A stretch of 64,000 nucleotides of DNA. It comes from Saprospiraceae bacterium UBA6168. Its GTDB lineage: Bacteria; Bacteroidota; Bacteroidia; Chitinophagales; Saprospiraceae. The DNA lies in the NCBI GenBank assembly GCA_002435785.1, contig DIUC01000035.1, forward strand, positions 26,957 to 90,956, in the 5' to 3' direction. A program made the translations under genes and the position numbers. The notes below the pieces were generated by a model, which was not told the DNA's origin, did no database searches, and was given only the letters and a program-made list of their open reading frames with translations. Of the stretch, positions 39,596 through 50,000 are shown piece by piece; within the stretch, counting starts at the first letter, position 1, and every line of letters begins with the position of its first letter.

Positions 39596-40234
39596 ATGGC
39601 AACCATCAGACTTGGGGACATCGCTCCCGACTTCACCGCCGAAACGACGCAAGGCACCGTACACTTCCACGAATGGCTCGGCGATAGCTGGGGGCTTTTG
39701 TTCTCCCACCCTGCCGACTTCACACCCGTTTGCACCACTGAGTTGGGCCGCACGGCTGCACTCAAGGGCGAGTTTGACAAGCGGGGCGTCAAGGCCATCG
39801 CCTTGAGCGTGGACCCATTGGACTCTCACATGGACTGGCTCAAAGACATTGAGGAGACGCAGCATGTGACGATGAACTTCCCCGTCATCGCCGACCCCGA
39901 CCGCAAGGTGGCCGAGCTATACGACATGATTCATCCGAACGCCTCCGAGAAGTTCACCGTGCGCACGGTCTTCGTCATCGGGCCGGACAAGAAGGTGAAA
40001 ATGACGCTGACCTATCCCGCCAGCACGGGCCGCAACTTCCTCGAAATCCTGCGGGTGATTGACAGTCTGCAACTCACCGCCAACTACAGCGTGGCAACGC
40101 CCGTGGACTGGAAGCAGGGCGAGGATGTGGTCATCGTGCCGGCCATCAAGGACGAGGACATTCCAGCAAAGTTCCCGAAGGGGCACACCCGCATCAAGCC
40201 GTACTTGCGCACGACGCCGCAACCGAATTTGTAA
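39596..40234 (+). CDS. 1-Cys peroxiredoxin (Prx6 type)
   Basis: 212 residues. The active site is PADFTPVCTTEL with peroxidatic Cys46, and no other Cys occurs in the protein, so it must be the one-cysteine type. The extended C-terminal domain (EDVVIVPAIKDEDIPAKFPK, KPYLRTTPQPNL) is typical of the Prx6 group. It reduces peroxides with an external thiol donor in the cytoplasm. Single-gene unit between two terminators. Confidence 0.95.
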   Translation: MATIRLGDIAPDFTAETTQGTVHFHEWLGDSWGLLFSHPADFTPVCTTELGRTAALKGEFDKRGVKAIALSVDPLDSHMDWLKDIEETQHVTMNFPVIADPDRKVAELYDMIHPNASEKFTVRTVFVIGPDKKVKMTLTYPASTGRNFLEILRVIDSLQLTANYSVATPVDWKQGEDVVIVPAIKDEDIPAKFPKGHTRIKPYLRTTPQPNL

Positions 40235-40298
40235 GCATCTTCCTTCGGAAATGACAAGCATGAAATGGGCTTTCAATAGCCCCAACTTGTTCTTGGAA

Positions 40299-40332
40299 CA
40301 AAAAGGCCCTGCCGCTTGGCAGGGCTTTTTTG
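40299..40332 (+). terminator. Rho-independent terminator after the peroxiredoxin gene
   Basis: AAAAGGCCCTGCC and GGCAGGGCTTTT arms around a four-base loop with a T-run, 65 bases after the stop. Confidence 0.85.
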
Positions 40333-40473
40333 TTAGGGTATTTGTCGGCCAACTGCCCATTCGTCGAAGGAATCAAGCCTTTTGACAGCCTGTGCCAACG
40401 ATACTTGTACATAGGTGTATCTTCCCGCTGTTTTTTTGTTTTTCACAAAATGTTTAACCAAATAAATTTCATC

Positions 40474-43245
40474 ATGAATCGAAAGCACCACTTTTTTCGC
40501 TTGGGCATTATTGCATTGACAATCTGCTTGGGCAGCATGGCCTGGGCACAGCCTGCCGCCAAAAAGGAAATCAAACTGCCGGAAGGCGTCGAGAAGGTGA
40601 CCACCGTGGAGGGCATCACCGAGTACCGCCTGACGAGCAACGGCCTGCGCTTCCTGCTCTTCCCGGACCAGTCCAAACCGACCATCACCGTCAACATCAC
40701 CTATCTGGTGGGCAGCCGCCACGAGGGCTACGGTGAAACGGGCATGGCGCACTTGCTGGAGCACCTTGTGTTCAAGGGCACTCCGAACCACCCGAACATC
40801 CCACAGGAACTCACCGAGCACGGTGCCCGTCCCAACGGCACCACTTGGTACGACCGCACGAACTACTTCGAGACCTTCAACGCCACGGAGGACAACCTTC
40901 GCTGGGCGCTCGACATGGAGAGCGACCGCATGGTGAACTCCTATATTGCCAAAAAAGACCTCGAAAGCGAGATGACCGTGGTGCGCAACGAGTTCGAAAT
41001 GGGCGAGAACGACCCCTCCAGCGTGCTCATGGAGCGGGTGCTGAGCACGGCCTACCTCTGGCACAACTACGGCAACTCGACCATCGGCGCACGTGCCGAC
41101 CTCGAAAACGTGCCGATTGACCGGCTTCAAGCTTTTTACAAAAAGTATTACCAGCCCGACAACGCCATGTTGGTAGTGGCCGGTAAAATTGAACCGGAGA
41201 AGACGCTCCAATTAGTTAAGGAGTATTTTGGCAAAATACCGAGGCCGACCCGTGAGCTGACACCGACCTACACCAAGGACCCCACGCAGGATGGCGAGCG
41301 CAATGTGACCCTGCGCCGCACGGGCGATGTGCAGGTGGCCTCCTGCCTCTATCACACGCCGCCGGGCGCTCACCCGGAGTATGCCGCCGTGGCCGTTTTG
41401 GATGAAATACTGACGAACCAACCCGCCGGGCGACTTTACAAGGAACTGGTGGAAACCAAGAAAGCCGCTACCGTCTGGTCGTTTGCGCCAGCGCTAAAAG
41501 AAGGCGGCTTCATCTACATCAATGCCGACGTGCGGCAGGAAAGCCCCCTGGCCGACGCTCAAGCTACCATGCTGAAAGTGTTGGACGAACTGACCACCAA
41601 CCCGCCCACTGCCGAGGAGGTGGACCGTGCGAAAAAGCGGGTGCTAAAGGATTGGGAACTGGGCTTCAAAAGCTCCTCGACGGTGGGCTTGAGGGCCAGT
41701 GAGTACATCGCAATGGGCGACTGGCGGCTGGCCTTCCTCTTCCGGGACAACATAGAGGACGTGAAGGCTGAGGACGTAGTTGCGGTAGCTAAAAAATACT
41801 TCAAACCGTCCAACCGTACAACGGGGCTTTTCTTGCCGGAAAAAAACCCAGACCGCTCGGAGATACCCGATGCTCCAAACCTCGCCACGCTGCTGGCCAA
41901 CTACAAGGGCAAGGAGGCCATTGCCGAAGGCGAAGACTTCGACCCAGCGCCCGAAAACATCGAGAAGCGCACTACCCGTGGCGAGGCTGCCGACAAGGGC
42001 ATCGAGTTTGCTTTTTTGCCAAAAGAGACCCGTGGCAACAGCGTGTCGGCCCGCATGACCCTGCGCTTTGGGGACGAAAAGACCTTGATGAATCAAGACG
42101 TGGCCGCCTCCTTTGCTGCCATGATGCTCGACAAGGGCACCAAGACAAAAAGCCGCCAACAGCTACAAGATGAACTCGACCGACTAAAAGCACGGGTGAA
42201 TATCTTTGGCAGCGGCAGTACGGCGAGCGTGAACATCGAGTCGGAGCACGACAACCTGCCCGAGGTGATGAAGCTCGTGGGAGATATGCTCAAAAACCCT
42301 GGATTCTCGCAAGAAGAATTTGAGAAGCTGAAAGAGGAGCAATTGGCGGCCATCGAATCGCAGCGCAGCGACCCGCAGGCGCTTGCCTTCACTACTTTTC
42401 AACGGACGATGAACCCCTATCCAAAGGGCGATATCCGCTACGTGATGACCCTCGACGAGCAGGCAGAAGCTTTGAAAAACCTGAAATTAGCGGACGTGAA
42501 GGCTTTCCACAGCAAGTTCTATGGCACATCGGATGCCACGTTGGCCGTGGTTGGCGACTTCGACCAAGCTGCCGTGAAGAAGGTGACGCTGGAACAGTTC
42601 AGCAACTGGAAAAGCCCAGCGGGTTATACCCGTGTGCCCACCATGTATAAAGCGGTAAAGCCAACGAGCGAGGCCATCAACACCCCCGACAAGGCAAATG
42701 CCGTGTTCATCGCTGGTATGCCGCTGAACATCAACGACAGCGACCCCGACTATCCGGCACTCGTGATGGGCAATTTCATGCTTGGCGGCGGCTTCCTCAA
42801 CTCCCGCCTCGCCGTGCGCATCCGGCAGAAAGAGGGGCTGAGTTATGGCGTCGGCTCTGGCCTCAGCGCCAGCAGCTACGACAAGTCGGGCATGTTCCAG
42901 GCCTATGCCATCTACGCACCGGAGAACGCAGCGAAACTGGAAGTGGCCTTCAAGGAGGAGATTGACAAGATGCGCACCGATGGCTTTACTGCCGAGGAAC
43001 TGGAGGCTGCCAAGTCCGGCTACCTACAAAACCGTGGCATGAACCGGGCGGAAGACCGCAGCCTCTCCAGCACCTTGAACAACTACCTCCAGCTCGACCG
43101 CACGATGATGTGGGACGCCGATTTGGAGAAGAAGATAATGGCACTGACACCAGCGCAAATCAACGCAGCCATGAAAAAGCACGTGGACCCCACGAAGTTT
43201 GTCTATGTGAAGGCGGGCGATTTTGAGAAGGCGGCAAAGCCGTAG
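40474..43245 (+). CDS. M16-family zinc metallopeptidase (two-domain)
   Basis: 923 residues from the ATG at 40474, chosen because it gives a signal peptide (GIIALTICLGSMAWAQ); an in-frame extension upstream overlaps the terminator. The first M16 domain carries the inverted zinc motif HLLEH (93-97) with the downstream Glu in the LESEMTVVRNEFEMGEND region. The second half (~480-923) is an inactive M16 partner domain with the R/Y site near QKEGLSYGVGSGL. It probably degrades peptides in the periplasm. Bacteroidota often carry such double-domain enzymes of pitrilysin/PqqL type. No operon partner. Confidence 0.92.
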   Translation: MNRKHHFFRLGIIALTICLGSMAWAQPAAKKEIKLPEGVEKVTTVEGITEYRLTSNGLRFLLFPDQSKPTITVNITYLVGSRHEGYGETGMAHLLEHLVFKGTPNHPNIPQELTEHGARPNGTTWYDRTNYFETFNATEDNLRWALDMESDRMVNSYIAKKDLESEMTVVRNEFEMGENDPSSVLMERVLSTAYLWHNYGNSTIGARADLENVPIDRLQAFYKKYYQPDNAMLVVAGKIEPEKTLQLVKEYFGKIPRPTRELTPTYTKDPTQDGERNVTLRRTGDVQVASCLYHTPPGAHPEYAAVAVLDEILTNQPAGRLYKELVETKKAATVWSFAPALKEGGFIYINADVRQESPLADAQATMLKVLDELTTNPPTAEEVDRAKKRVLKDWELGFKSSSTVGLRASEYIAMGDWRLAFLFRDNIEDVKAEDVVAVAKKYFKPSNRTTGLFLPEKNPDRSEIPDAPNLATLLANYKGKEAIAEGEDFDPAPENIEKRTTRGEAADKGIEFAFLPKETRGNSVSARMTLRFGDEKTLMNQDVAASFAAMMLDKGTKTKSRQQLQDELDRLKARVNIFGSGSTASVNIESEHDNLPEVMKLVGDMLKNPGFSQEEFEKLKEEQLAAIESQRSDPQALAFTTFQRTMNPYPKGDIRYVMTLDEQAEALKNLKLADVKAFHSKFYGTSDATLAVVGDFDQAAVKKVTLEQFSNWKSPAGYTRVPTMYKAVKPTSEAINTPDKANAVFIAGMPLNINDSDPDYPALVMGNFMLGGGFLNSRLAVRIRQKEGLSYGVGSGLSASSYDKSGMFQAYAIYAPENAAKLEVAFKEEIDKMRTDGFTAEELEAAKSGYLQNRGMNRAEDRSLSSTLNNYLQLDRTMMWDADLEKKIMALTPAQINAAMKKHVDPTKFVYVKAGDFEKAAKP

Positions 43246-43252
43246 GATTAGC

Positions 43253-43301
43253 GCATGTTGGGGATTTGTTGTACAATGACAAATCCCCAACATGCTTTTT
43301 T
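43253..43301 (+). terminator. Strong terminator after the M16 peptidase gene
   Basis: Perfect 17-bp arms 43253-43269 and 43279-43295, nine-base loop and T6 run. Confidence 0.9.
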
Positions 43302-43422
43302 CAATTGTGCAAATCGTTGGCAATCAACGTTTTGGGTCTCAATTATATTCCTCACTGATTTGGAGGAATTACTTAACAGCAAAAAAACCTGGCGAAAACG
43401 ATAGACCAACAATAGCGATACA

Positions 43423-43620
43423 ATGGCAAAAAAATCCAAACCCTCCGAAAAAAAACAGCCCAAAGTCCACGACGAACTCAAAGGCTTCGACATCAAAATC
43501 AATACCTTCGGAGAGCTGACCTCGAACCTGAACATCGAGCGGCTCAACCAGTTTTTGGACGAAAAAGTGGACGACATCAAGCTACGTGAACGGAAAAACG
43601 AAAAGGAAGAGGAAGAATGA
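43423..43620 (+). CDS. Small conserved Bacteroidota-type protein
   Basis: 65 residues: Lys-rich N-terminus (MAKKSKPSEKKQP), a core HDELKGFDIKINTFGELTSN and NIERLNQFLDEKVDDIKLRE, and an acidic/basic tail. The core pattern (x-L-x-GFDI-x-[IV]-N-x-FGE-[IL]-x(4)-NI-x-[RK]-[IL]-N-x-FL) resembles a small hypothetical protein widespread in the phylum. No function known. It is flanked by a terminator upstream and an ECF sigma gene downstream. Confidence 0.65.
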   Translation: MAKKSKPSEKKQPKVHDELKGFDIKINTFGELTSNLNIERLNQFLDEKVDDIKLRERKNEKEEEE

Positions 43621-43783
43621 TTGGCGGGATACCCATCCTGCCAATAGGCAAAAATGACTGGCCTTCAGCGTTTTAACCTACCCCCTCGCTTGGAGCGAAT
43701 TGTCTTTGTAAGGCCAATCCGCCCCGCCGCCATGCAACCCTTTTGCAAAATAGCTGTCAATTGTGACTGAAAACTAACTAAAA

Positions 43784-44341
43784 TTGGACTACGGGAGTAC
43801 CCACCGGGACATCGTCGAAAACTGCATGAGGGGTGACCGAAAAGCGCAGTTTGAGCTATACAGGCTGTATTCACAGGCGATGTACAACGTATGCCTGCGG
43901 ATGGTGAACAACGGCCTCGATGCCGAGGACTTGCTCCAACAGTCGTTCATTGACGTGTATTCAAAAATGGACAGCTTCCGCTACGAGTCCACCATTGGGG
44001 CTTGGATTAAGCGGATTGTTGTCAACAATTGCATCAATTTTTTAAAAAAGCGGAAGTTAAAGATTGAAACATTGGACGACCGCTTCCACCACGTGCCAGA
44101 CCACGAAGCTGTTGACGAAAAGCACCTAAACGTGCAAGCCATCAACTGCGCCTTGGCCAATTTGCCAGATGGCTATCGAGTTGTTTTCTCGTTGTACATG
44201 CTGGAAGGTTACGACCACAAGGAAATCGGCGAGATTCTGGACATCACGGAAGCCACTTCCAAATCGCAGTTCAGCCGTGCCCGGAAAAAGCTCCGGGAAA
44301 TGCTGGAAGGCCAACAGATGGTCGTGGATGGCGGATATTGA
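43784..44341 (+). CDS. ECF-type RNA polymerase sigma factor
   Basis: 185 residues from a TTG start (no ATG fits). Region 2: QFELYRLYSQAMYNVCLRMV, NNGLDAEDLLQQSFIDVYSK, ESTIGAWIKRIVVNNCINFLKKRK (in pieces). Region 4: LANLPDGYRVVFSLYMLEGY then DHKEIGEILDITEATSKSQFSRARKKLREML. The two following genes, an anti-sigma-like single-pass protein and a secreted repeat protein, overlap or nearly overlap it, forming one operon. The set looks like an envelope-stress regulatory unit. Confidence 0.93.
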   Translation: MDYGSTHRDIVENCMRGDRKAQFELYRLYSQAMYNVCLRMVNNGLDAEDLLQQSFIDVYSKMDSFRYESTIGAWIKRIVVNNCINFLKKRKLKIETLDDRFHHVPDHEAVDEKHLNVQAINCALANLPDGYRVVFSLYMLEGYDHKEIGEILDITEATSKSQFSRARKKLREMLEGQQMVVDGGY

Positions 44342-44352
44342 AAACCAAAAAA

Positions 44353-44892
44353 ATGGATAATTTAGAGAAATTCATCAGAGAAAACAGGGCAGGCTTCGAT
44401 GCCCACGTGCCAAGCCTCGACGTATGGGCGAACCTCGACCGGCACCTCGAACGCCAGCAGCCAAAAGGTCGTGTAGTCTTGATGCGACGGCTGCGGGCCG
44501 CCGCCGCAGTACTGCTACTCCTAACTGCTGGAGGGATGGGCGGTGCCTACTTGGTCAATTCCAACCGGGCGGTTGGTACGCTGGCCGACGTGTCGCCCGA
44601 ACATGCCGAGATGGAGCGCTACTTCCGCTCGCAGGTGGAAGAAAAGCTGACCAAACTTGCCAGCTACAACCAAGACGGCATCGTGAAAGCCGATATCCAA
44701 GAGCTTGACCAAACCTACAACCAATTGAAGAAGGAGCTTGAAAACGCCCCTGCCGGTGCCGAAGAAAGAATCATCCAAGCAATGATAGAAACCTATCAGA
44801 CCAAAATCAACATCCTTCAACAAGTGATTGAAAAAGTCGAAAAAGTTAATCCTACATCAATAAATACAGCAGAAAATGAAGTCAGTCTTTAA
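44353..44892 (+). CDS. Single-pass membrane protein, likely anti-sigma factor
   Basis: 179 residues from ATG 44353 (MDNLEKFIRENRAGFDAHVP), 11 bases after the sigma stop. The N-terminal ~55 residues (with VWANLDRHLER) are the presumed sigma-binding part; one membrane helix RAAAAVLLLLTAGGMGGAYLV (~52-72) follows; the periplasmic part is a helical hairpin (ERYFRSQVEEKLTKLASYN, ELDQTYNQLKKELENAPAGA). No zinc HxxxCxxC motif is present. Position and topology support the anti-sigma role. It overlaps the next gene by 17 bases. Confidence 0.7.
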   Translation: MDNLEKFIRENRAGFDAHVPSLDVWANLDRHLERQQPKGRVVLMRRLRAAAAVLLLLTAGGMGGAYLVNSNRAVGTLADVSPEHAEMERYFRSQVEEKLTKLASYNQDGIVKADIQELDQTYNQLKKELENAPAGAEERIIQAMIETYQTKINILQQVIEKVEKVNPTSINTAENEVSL

Positions 44893-46057
44893 ATATCAAC
44901 TGTTCATGGTGGCCACAGTTTATTGCCTCGGCATGTTGCTGCCCAGCTTTGCCTTGGCCACCGACCCGGTTCAGCCAGCCCCTCAAGTCCAGCCAGTCCA
45001 GCCTCAACCGGAGGTGCAAGACTACACCAAAACCATTAAAAAGGAATTTCCGATAACCGCCAATGGCACCGTGAACCTCATCAACAAGTACGGTAAAATT
45101 GACGTGAAAACCTGGGACAAAAGCCGTGCAAAAGTGGATGTGACCATTGTGGTAAAAGCGGGCAGCGAGTCCCAAGCACAGTCGGTGTTCGACCGTATCC
45201 GCATTGACTTTACCAATGACGACAGCTTTGTGAAGGCGGAAACCATCATCCAGTCGAACAAAAGCTCGTGGTTCAATTTGGGCGGAAACGACCGCACCGA
45301 GTTTCAAATCAACTACCAAGTATATATGCCTGCCACGGCCTCCCTCGACCTGAGCAACCGCTACGGCGATTCGCAAGTGGCGCCCCTTTCCAGCAAAGTG
45401 AAGATGGACGTGAAATACGGCAACTTCCGCTTGGAAGGCGTGGGGAATGCCCTCACCCTCAACCTCGATTACGGCAACGGAACCGTCGTGAAATCGAGTG
45501 ATGCCAATGTCAACGCTTCTTACAGCAAGCTGAATTTCAACGAGGTGCGCAACATTAGCCTCACCTCTAAATACTCAAAACTGACCGTGGACAATGGGGC
45601 AGACCTCAGCGCCGACTCCCGCTACGACGAGTTTGACCTCGGAAAAATGGACCGCTTGGTATGTACCACCATGTACGGTAACATGGTGGTCGGCAGTGCC
45701 GAAAGCATCAGCGCCACCGGGCGGTACACCGACTTCAAGATTGACCGATTGAGGGACAACGGCGACTTCGACCTCCAATACGGCGGCCTTCGCATTGAGC
45801 ATGTAGCCAAGGGATTTTCAAAGATAAACCTCGTGGGCAAGTACTCCGACTTTAAAATAGTGGTGGACAACGGGGCCAGTTATACCCTTGACGCCAATGC
45901 CAGCTTTGCGGGCATCGCCTATCCTGACGGATTGGTCGTCACTTATGAAAAGGAAAAAGGGACTTCGCACGAAGTGAAGGGCCATGCCGGCACGCAAAAT
46001 GCCCGCAGCGTCATTCGTGCCAGCTTGAACTATGGAGGATTGAAAGTAAAACAATAA
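44876..46057 (+). CDS. Secreted beta-strand repeat protein (DUF4097-like)
   Basis: 393 residues with signal peptide (~1-29), a Pro/Gln/Val linker, then a tandem series of short strands of pattern x-Y-[GST]-x-[FLI]-x-[VIL]: NKYGKIDVKTW, NRYGDSQVAPL, VKYGNFRLEGV, SKYSKLTVDNG, SRYDEFDLGKM, GRYTDFKIDRL, QYGGLRIEHV, GKYSDFKIVVD and NYGGLKVKQ. This predicts a right-handed beta-solenoid, as in DUF4097/adhesin-type proteins found next to sigma/anti-sigma pairs. It is likely periplasmic or on the cell surface and part of the regulon of the upstream sigma factor. Enzymatic activity is unlikely. Confidence 0.75.
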   Translation: MKSVFKYQLFMVATVYCLGMLLPSFALATDPVQPAPQVQPVQPQPEVQDYTKTIKKEFPITANGTVNLINKYGKIDVKTWDKSRAKVDVTIVVKAGSESQAQSVFDRIRIDFTNDDSFVKAETIIQSNKSSWFNLGGNDRTEFQINYQVYMPATASLDLSNRYGDSQVAPLSSKVKMDVKYGNFRLEGVGNALTLNLDYGNGTVVKSSDANVNASYSKLNFNEVRNISLTSKYSKLTVDNGADLSADSRYDEFDLGKMDRLVCTTMYGNMVVGSAESISATGRYTDFKIDRLRDNGDFDLQYGGLRIEHVAKGFSKINLVGKYSDFKIVVDNGASYTLDANASFAGIAYPDGLVVTYEKEKGTSHEVKGHAGTQNARSVIRASLNYGGLKVKQ

Positions 46058-46115
46058 AAACTGTGCAGCCACGCTGCTACGAAAGCTGAAATTTCATACT
46101 AATTCAAATTTCTAA

Positions 46116-46151
46116 GGAGCTACTTCTGCAAATGGAGTGGCTTTCTTTTTT
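46116..46151 (+). terminator. Probable terminator after the DUF4097-like gene
   Basis: AGCTACTTC and GGAGTGGCT can pair with two G-U pairs and are followed by TTCTTTTTT, about 60 bases after the stop. Confidence 0.55.
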
Positions 46152-46172
46152 GGAAAATGACTCCAGCCAACG

Positions 46173-46814
46173 CTACAAAAAAGGGTTGTTTTCCCGTTCA
46201 AAACCAATCGTGGTGGAAGGTCCGTGGCCAGGGAACACCTTTACCTCATCGCCCAATGGGAGCAGCTTGTCCTTAATGCTGGCAATGAGGGTAGCGTGGT
46301 CGCCGCCGGGCAGGTCGGTTCGGCCAATGCTGCCTTGGAAAAGCACGTCCCCAGCAATGAGCAGCCCATCCTTCCGGTCGAAAAACGACAGGCTGGCTGG
46401 CGAGTGCCCGGGGGTCAGTATCGCCTCCAATTTCGTGTTGCCGAAGTCAATGACTTCTCCCTCCTCGATGAACCTGCCGGGCATGGGCGATGGCTCGCCC
46501 ATCGGAATCCCATAGAATTTGCTGACTTGTGGCACGGCTTCCAGCACGGGCAGTTCGCCTCGGTGTATTTCCAATGCCAGCCCCCAAGTTCGGTTCACGA
46601 AGGCATTGCCGAACACGTGGTCAAGATGGCAGTGGGTATTGAGCAACCTAACCGGCCTTAGGTTGTTTTCACGAATGAAGTTGTCCAGTTCGATGCGCTC
46701 GTGCGCCTCGAAGCAGCCTGGGTCAATGATGACGCACTCTTTCGTTTCGTCAAAAACGACGTAGGTGTTTTCTTGGAATGGGTTGAAAGTGAAAATGACG
46801 ATGGTGGCGGGCAT
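46173..46814 (-). CDS. Metallo-beta-lactamase-fold hydrolase (glyoxalase II type)
   Basis: 213 residues with the full MBL metal set: NTHCHLDHVFGN (HxHxDH, ~59-70), TPGHSPASLSFF (His ~134), IAGDVLFQGSIGRTDL (Asp ~153) and FPGHGPSTTIGFERENNPFL (His ~195). The end GxSTTIGxExxxNPFL is characteristic of the YcbL/glyoxalase II-like subgroup. Likely substrates are thioesters such as S-lactoylglutathione analogues, but this subgroup is often promiscuous. Cytoplasmic. A TACCTTCG -7-like box lies at 46894-46901. Confidence 0.9.
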   Translation of the reverse strand: MPATIVIFTFNPFQENTYVVFDETKECVIIDPGCFEAHERIELDNFIRENNLRPVRLLNTHCHLDHVFGNAFVNRTWGLALEIHRGELPVLEAVPQVSKFYGIPMGEPSPMPGRFIEEGEVIDFGNTKLEAILTPGHSPASLSFFDRKDGLLIAGDVLFQGSIGRTDLPGGDHATLIASIKDKLLPLGDEVKVFPGHGPSTTIGFERENNPFL

Positions 46815-46893
46815 TTGCTATGAATTTTTGCGAAGCAACAGGTTTTTGTCTGCTGACTATCATAAATTGCCTTTTTTTAAAACAATCTGGCTG

Positions 46894-46901
46894 CGAAGGT
46901 A
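46894..46901 (-). promoter_or_regulatory. Putative -7 box for the MBL hydrolase gene
   Basis: TACCTTCG on the minus strand matches TAnnTTTG in seven of eight positions, about 80 bases before the ATG. No -33 box recognised. Confidence 0.35.
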
Positions 46902-47094
46902 ATAATTTGGTGGTAGGCATTGGCAGGTTTTTGGGTGGTCGAACTGTTCGGGATGCTTCCACGCTGTGCCAGAGGATGATTTAATCCCTGACATTTTTAC
47001 AAAGAACATATCCAAGCGCCGTGGATTGCGTTTACTTTAAAGTTGACTAAATCAGGTTCACGATACCAGACATGCTTACGTTAAAATTTGCTCC

Positions 47095-50000
47095 ATGCGA
47101 ATAATCTACCCACTTCTCCTCCTCTTGGCAATGGCAGCTTCTGCTATCGGCCAAACGACCCAAACCGAGTTTGGAAAAAACCGGGTGCAGTTCAACAACG
47201 ACTTCGCCGAGTGGTCGCAATACGAGAGCCGCAATTTCATCACTTATTGGTACGGGGAGGGCCGCCTCATCGGGCAGTCCGTGGTGCAGATGGCCGAGCA
47301 CGATTTCTATGAAATTCAGGGCATATTGGAGCACCGGATGAACGACAAGATTGAAATCATCGTCTATACCGACATCACCGACCTCAAGCAGAGCAACATC
47401 GGCAGTGAGGAGGCATTCGTAAACTCCGGTGGCCAGACGAAAATCGTTGGCAACAAGATGTTCGTGTACTTCAACGGCGACCACAACGACCTGCGCAGGC
47501 AGGTACGGGAAGGGGTGGCCTCGGTCTATCTCAATGCCATGCTCTTCGGCTCTAACCTCCAAGAAATCGTACAAAACGCCGTGATGATGAACCTGCCGGA
47601 ATGGTTCAAGGACGGCCTCATTTCCTACGTCGGCGAGGAGTGGAGCTCGGAACTGGACAACCAGTTACGCGACTTGTTTCTCTCGGGCAAATACGACGAC
47701 TTCGAGGCGATGGCCGATGCCCACCCTGAGCTGGCGGGCCATGCACTTTGGTACTATATCAGCCAACACTACGGGCACTCCACGGTCTCCAACCTGCTCT
47801 ACCTCACCCGCATCAACCGAAGCATCGAGAGTGGTTTCTTGTATGTGCTGGGCAGTACCTATTTTAAAACAACTGGCAACTGGTTTGCTTTTTTTCAAAA
47901 ACGCTATGAGGTAGAGGCAAAGGAGTTCGGGCAGTCTCCCGGAAAGGAGATCACCATCAAGAACAAGCGGAAAATGCCCATCAGCCAATTGAAAATAAGT
48001 CCAGATGGCCTGAAAATCGCTTATGTTATCAACGAAATTGGCAAGCAGCGCGTCTGGGTGCAAGACCTCGCCACGGGCGACCGGAAGCTCGTTTTCAAGA
48101 GTGGCTCCCGCAATGCCATCCAAGCCACCGACTACAACTACCCGCTGATAGCGTGGAGCCCGACCAACATGGAATTGGCCATCATGTACGAGCGGCGCAA
48201 CATCGTCAAGCTGTTGAGGTACAATTTGTTGACCAAAGAAAGGGTCACGGACGTGATGCCAACGCAGTTTCAGCGGATATACAGCATGGACTATATCAGC
48301 CCCAATGACTTTGTGCTGTCCGCTGCCGTGCGGGGCCAGTCCGACCTCTTCCTCTATTTCACCCTAAACCGCCAGTCACAGCGCCTGACCACCGATATTT
48401 GGGACGACCTTGACGCCTCCTTTGTGCAGGTGAAAGGGCAGCGGGGCATCCTCTTCGCCTCCAACCGCCCCGACTCGCTCAACACCAACGTGGTGCTCGA
48501 TTCGGTGCTGCCCATCCAAAATTTCGACATTTTTTACCTCAACCTCGACTCCGTCGGCTTCAACCGGAACGGAGAACTGGTGCAAGTGACCCATACTTCG
48601 TTTGCCAACGAGCGCCAGCCCGTGGCTATTGACTCCACTTGGTTTAGCTTTGTTTCCGACGAAACGGGTGTGTACAACCGCAAAACTGGCTACCTCGAAG
48701 ACTACATCCACCACCTCGAAACCGTCATCGTCTTCAAGGATGGCACCGAGATGCGACTCCATGCCGACACCATCATTTCCGCAAAACTTGACAGTGTGGC
48801 GTTATCGCAATTGGATTCTGTCTGGACGGATACCATCGTCAAGCAGCGGGCAGTGAACCATTTTACGACCAACTACGACCGCAACATCTTGGAGCAGAGC
48901 AAAGCTCGCAGGTCGTCCCGCTTCGTGGAAATGCAACACAGGGAGGAGCGGCTTCGTGTTTTTTTGAGTGAAATGGCACCAGAAGCCATTGAGAACCCCG
49001 GCCTCACCAACCACCAAAAGCGCCGGGTGCAAGTGGTATCAGGCCCCAAGCCAACCAAAATATCGCCCCCCAAGAAAACGACCCTTGACGAAGTGGGAAA
49101 GTACCCCATTGATGCGACAAAACTGCCAAGGGAAAAGCAGGACACCGGCAAGATTGACCTCGACAACTACCTGTTCCAGAGCGAGTTCGACGACGATGAG
49201 GTGCCCACTCGCACCACCCCCGCCCCGAACAAAGAAACCGTGCAGCCCGAGGTATCGCCAGAAGTGGTGCAGCCGTTGGTGTACAGTTCCATTGCCCAAG
49301 AAGATGCCCTCCGGCAAAAGCTGCAGGCGTTCCGGCCCAGCCGAATCATCCCGTACCGCCTCAAGTTCCGCACGGACTACGTGACCACGCAACTCGACAA
49401 TGGCATCTTATTCGATGGGCTCAATTCCTACTCCGGCGTACCGCAGGACTTCGGCTACCCGCTGCCGGGCATCCTGCTCAAGGCCAACTTCAAGGACTTG
49501 CTCGAAGACTACGAGTTCGAGGGCGGCATCAGGGTGCCGACCTCCTTCAATGGTGCCGAGTATTTCCTTACCTACCACGACAAGAAAAAACGCCTCGACA
49601 AGCGCTGGGCCGCCTACTACCGCCGTCTGCGCTTTACCCTCGACAACACGCCGCCGCCCATCAAATACGACAACCGCATCTTCCTGACGCAGTACCAACT
49701 GCGCTATCCGCTCGATGTGTTCACCAGTTTGCGAGCAACGGCCACGCTCCGTTTCGACAACTCCACCATGCTGTCCACGGATGCTGCTACGCTCAACACG
49801 CCGAACATGGAAGAGCAGCGCATCGGCATCAAAATAGAATATGTCTTCGACAACACGCTCGACATTGCACTGAACGTAAAGAATGGTACTCGCTACAAGG
49901 TGTTTGCGGAGTTGGTAAAAGGCTTGCAGGTGGACGTGGGCGAGAACCCCCAGTTCAAAGTCAACGAAGGTTTTATGACAGTGCTCGGTGCTGACTTTCG

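Noticed and set aside
40330..40473. N-terminal extension of the M16 peptidase
   Set aside because: It begins at the upstream terminator and would bury the signal peptide.
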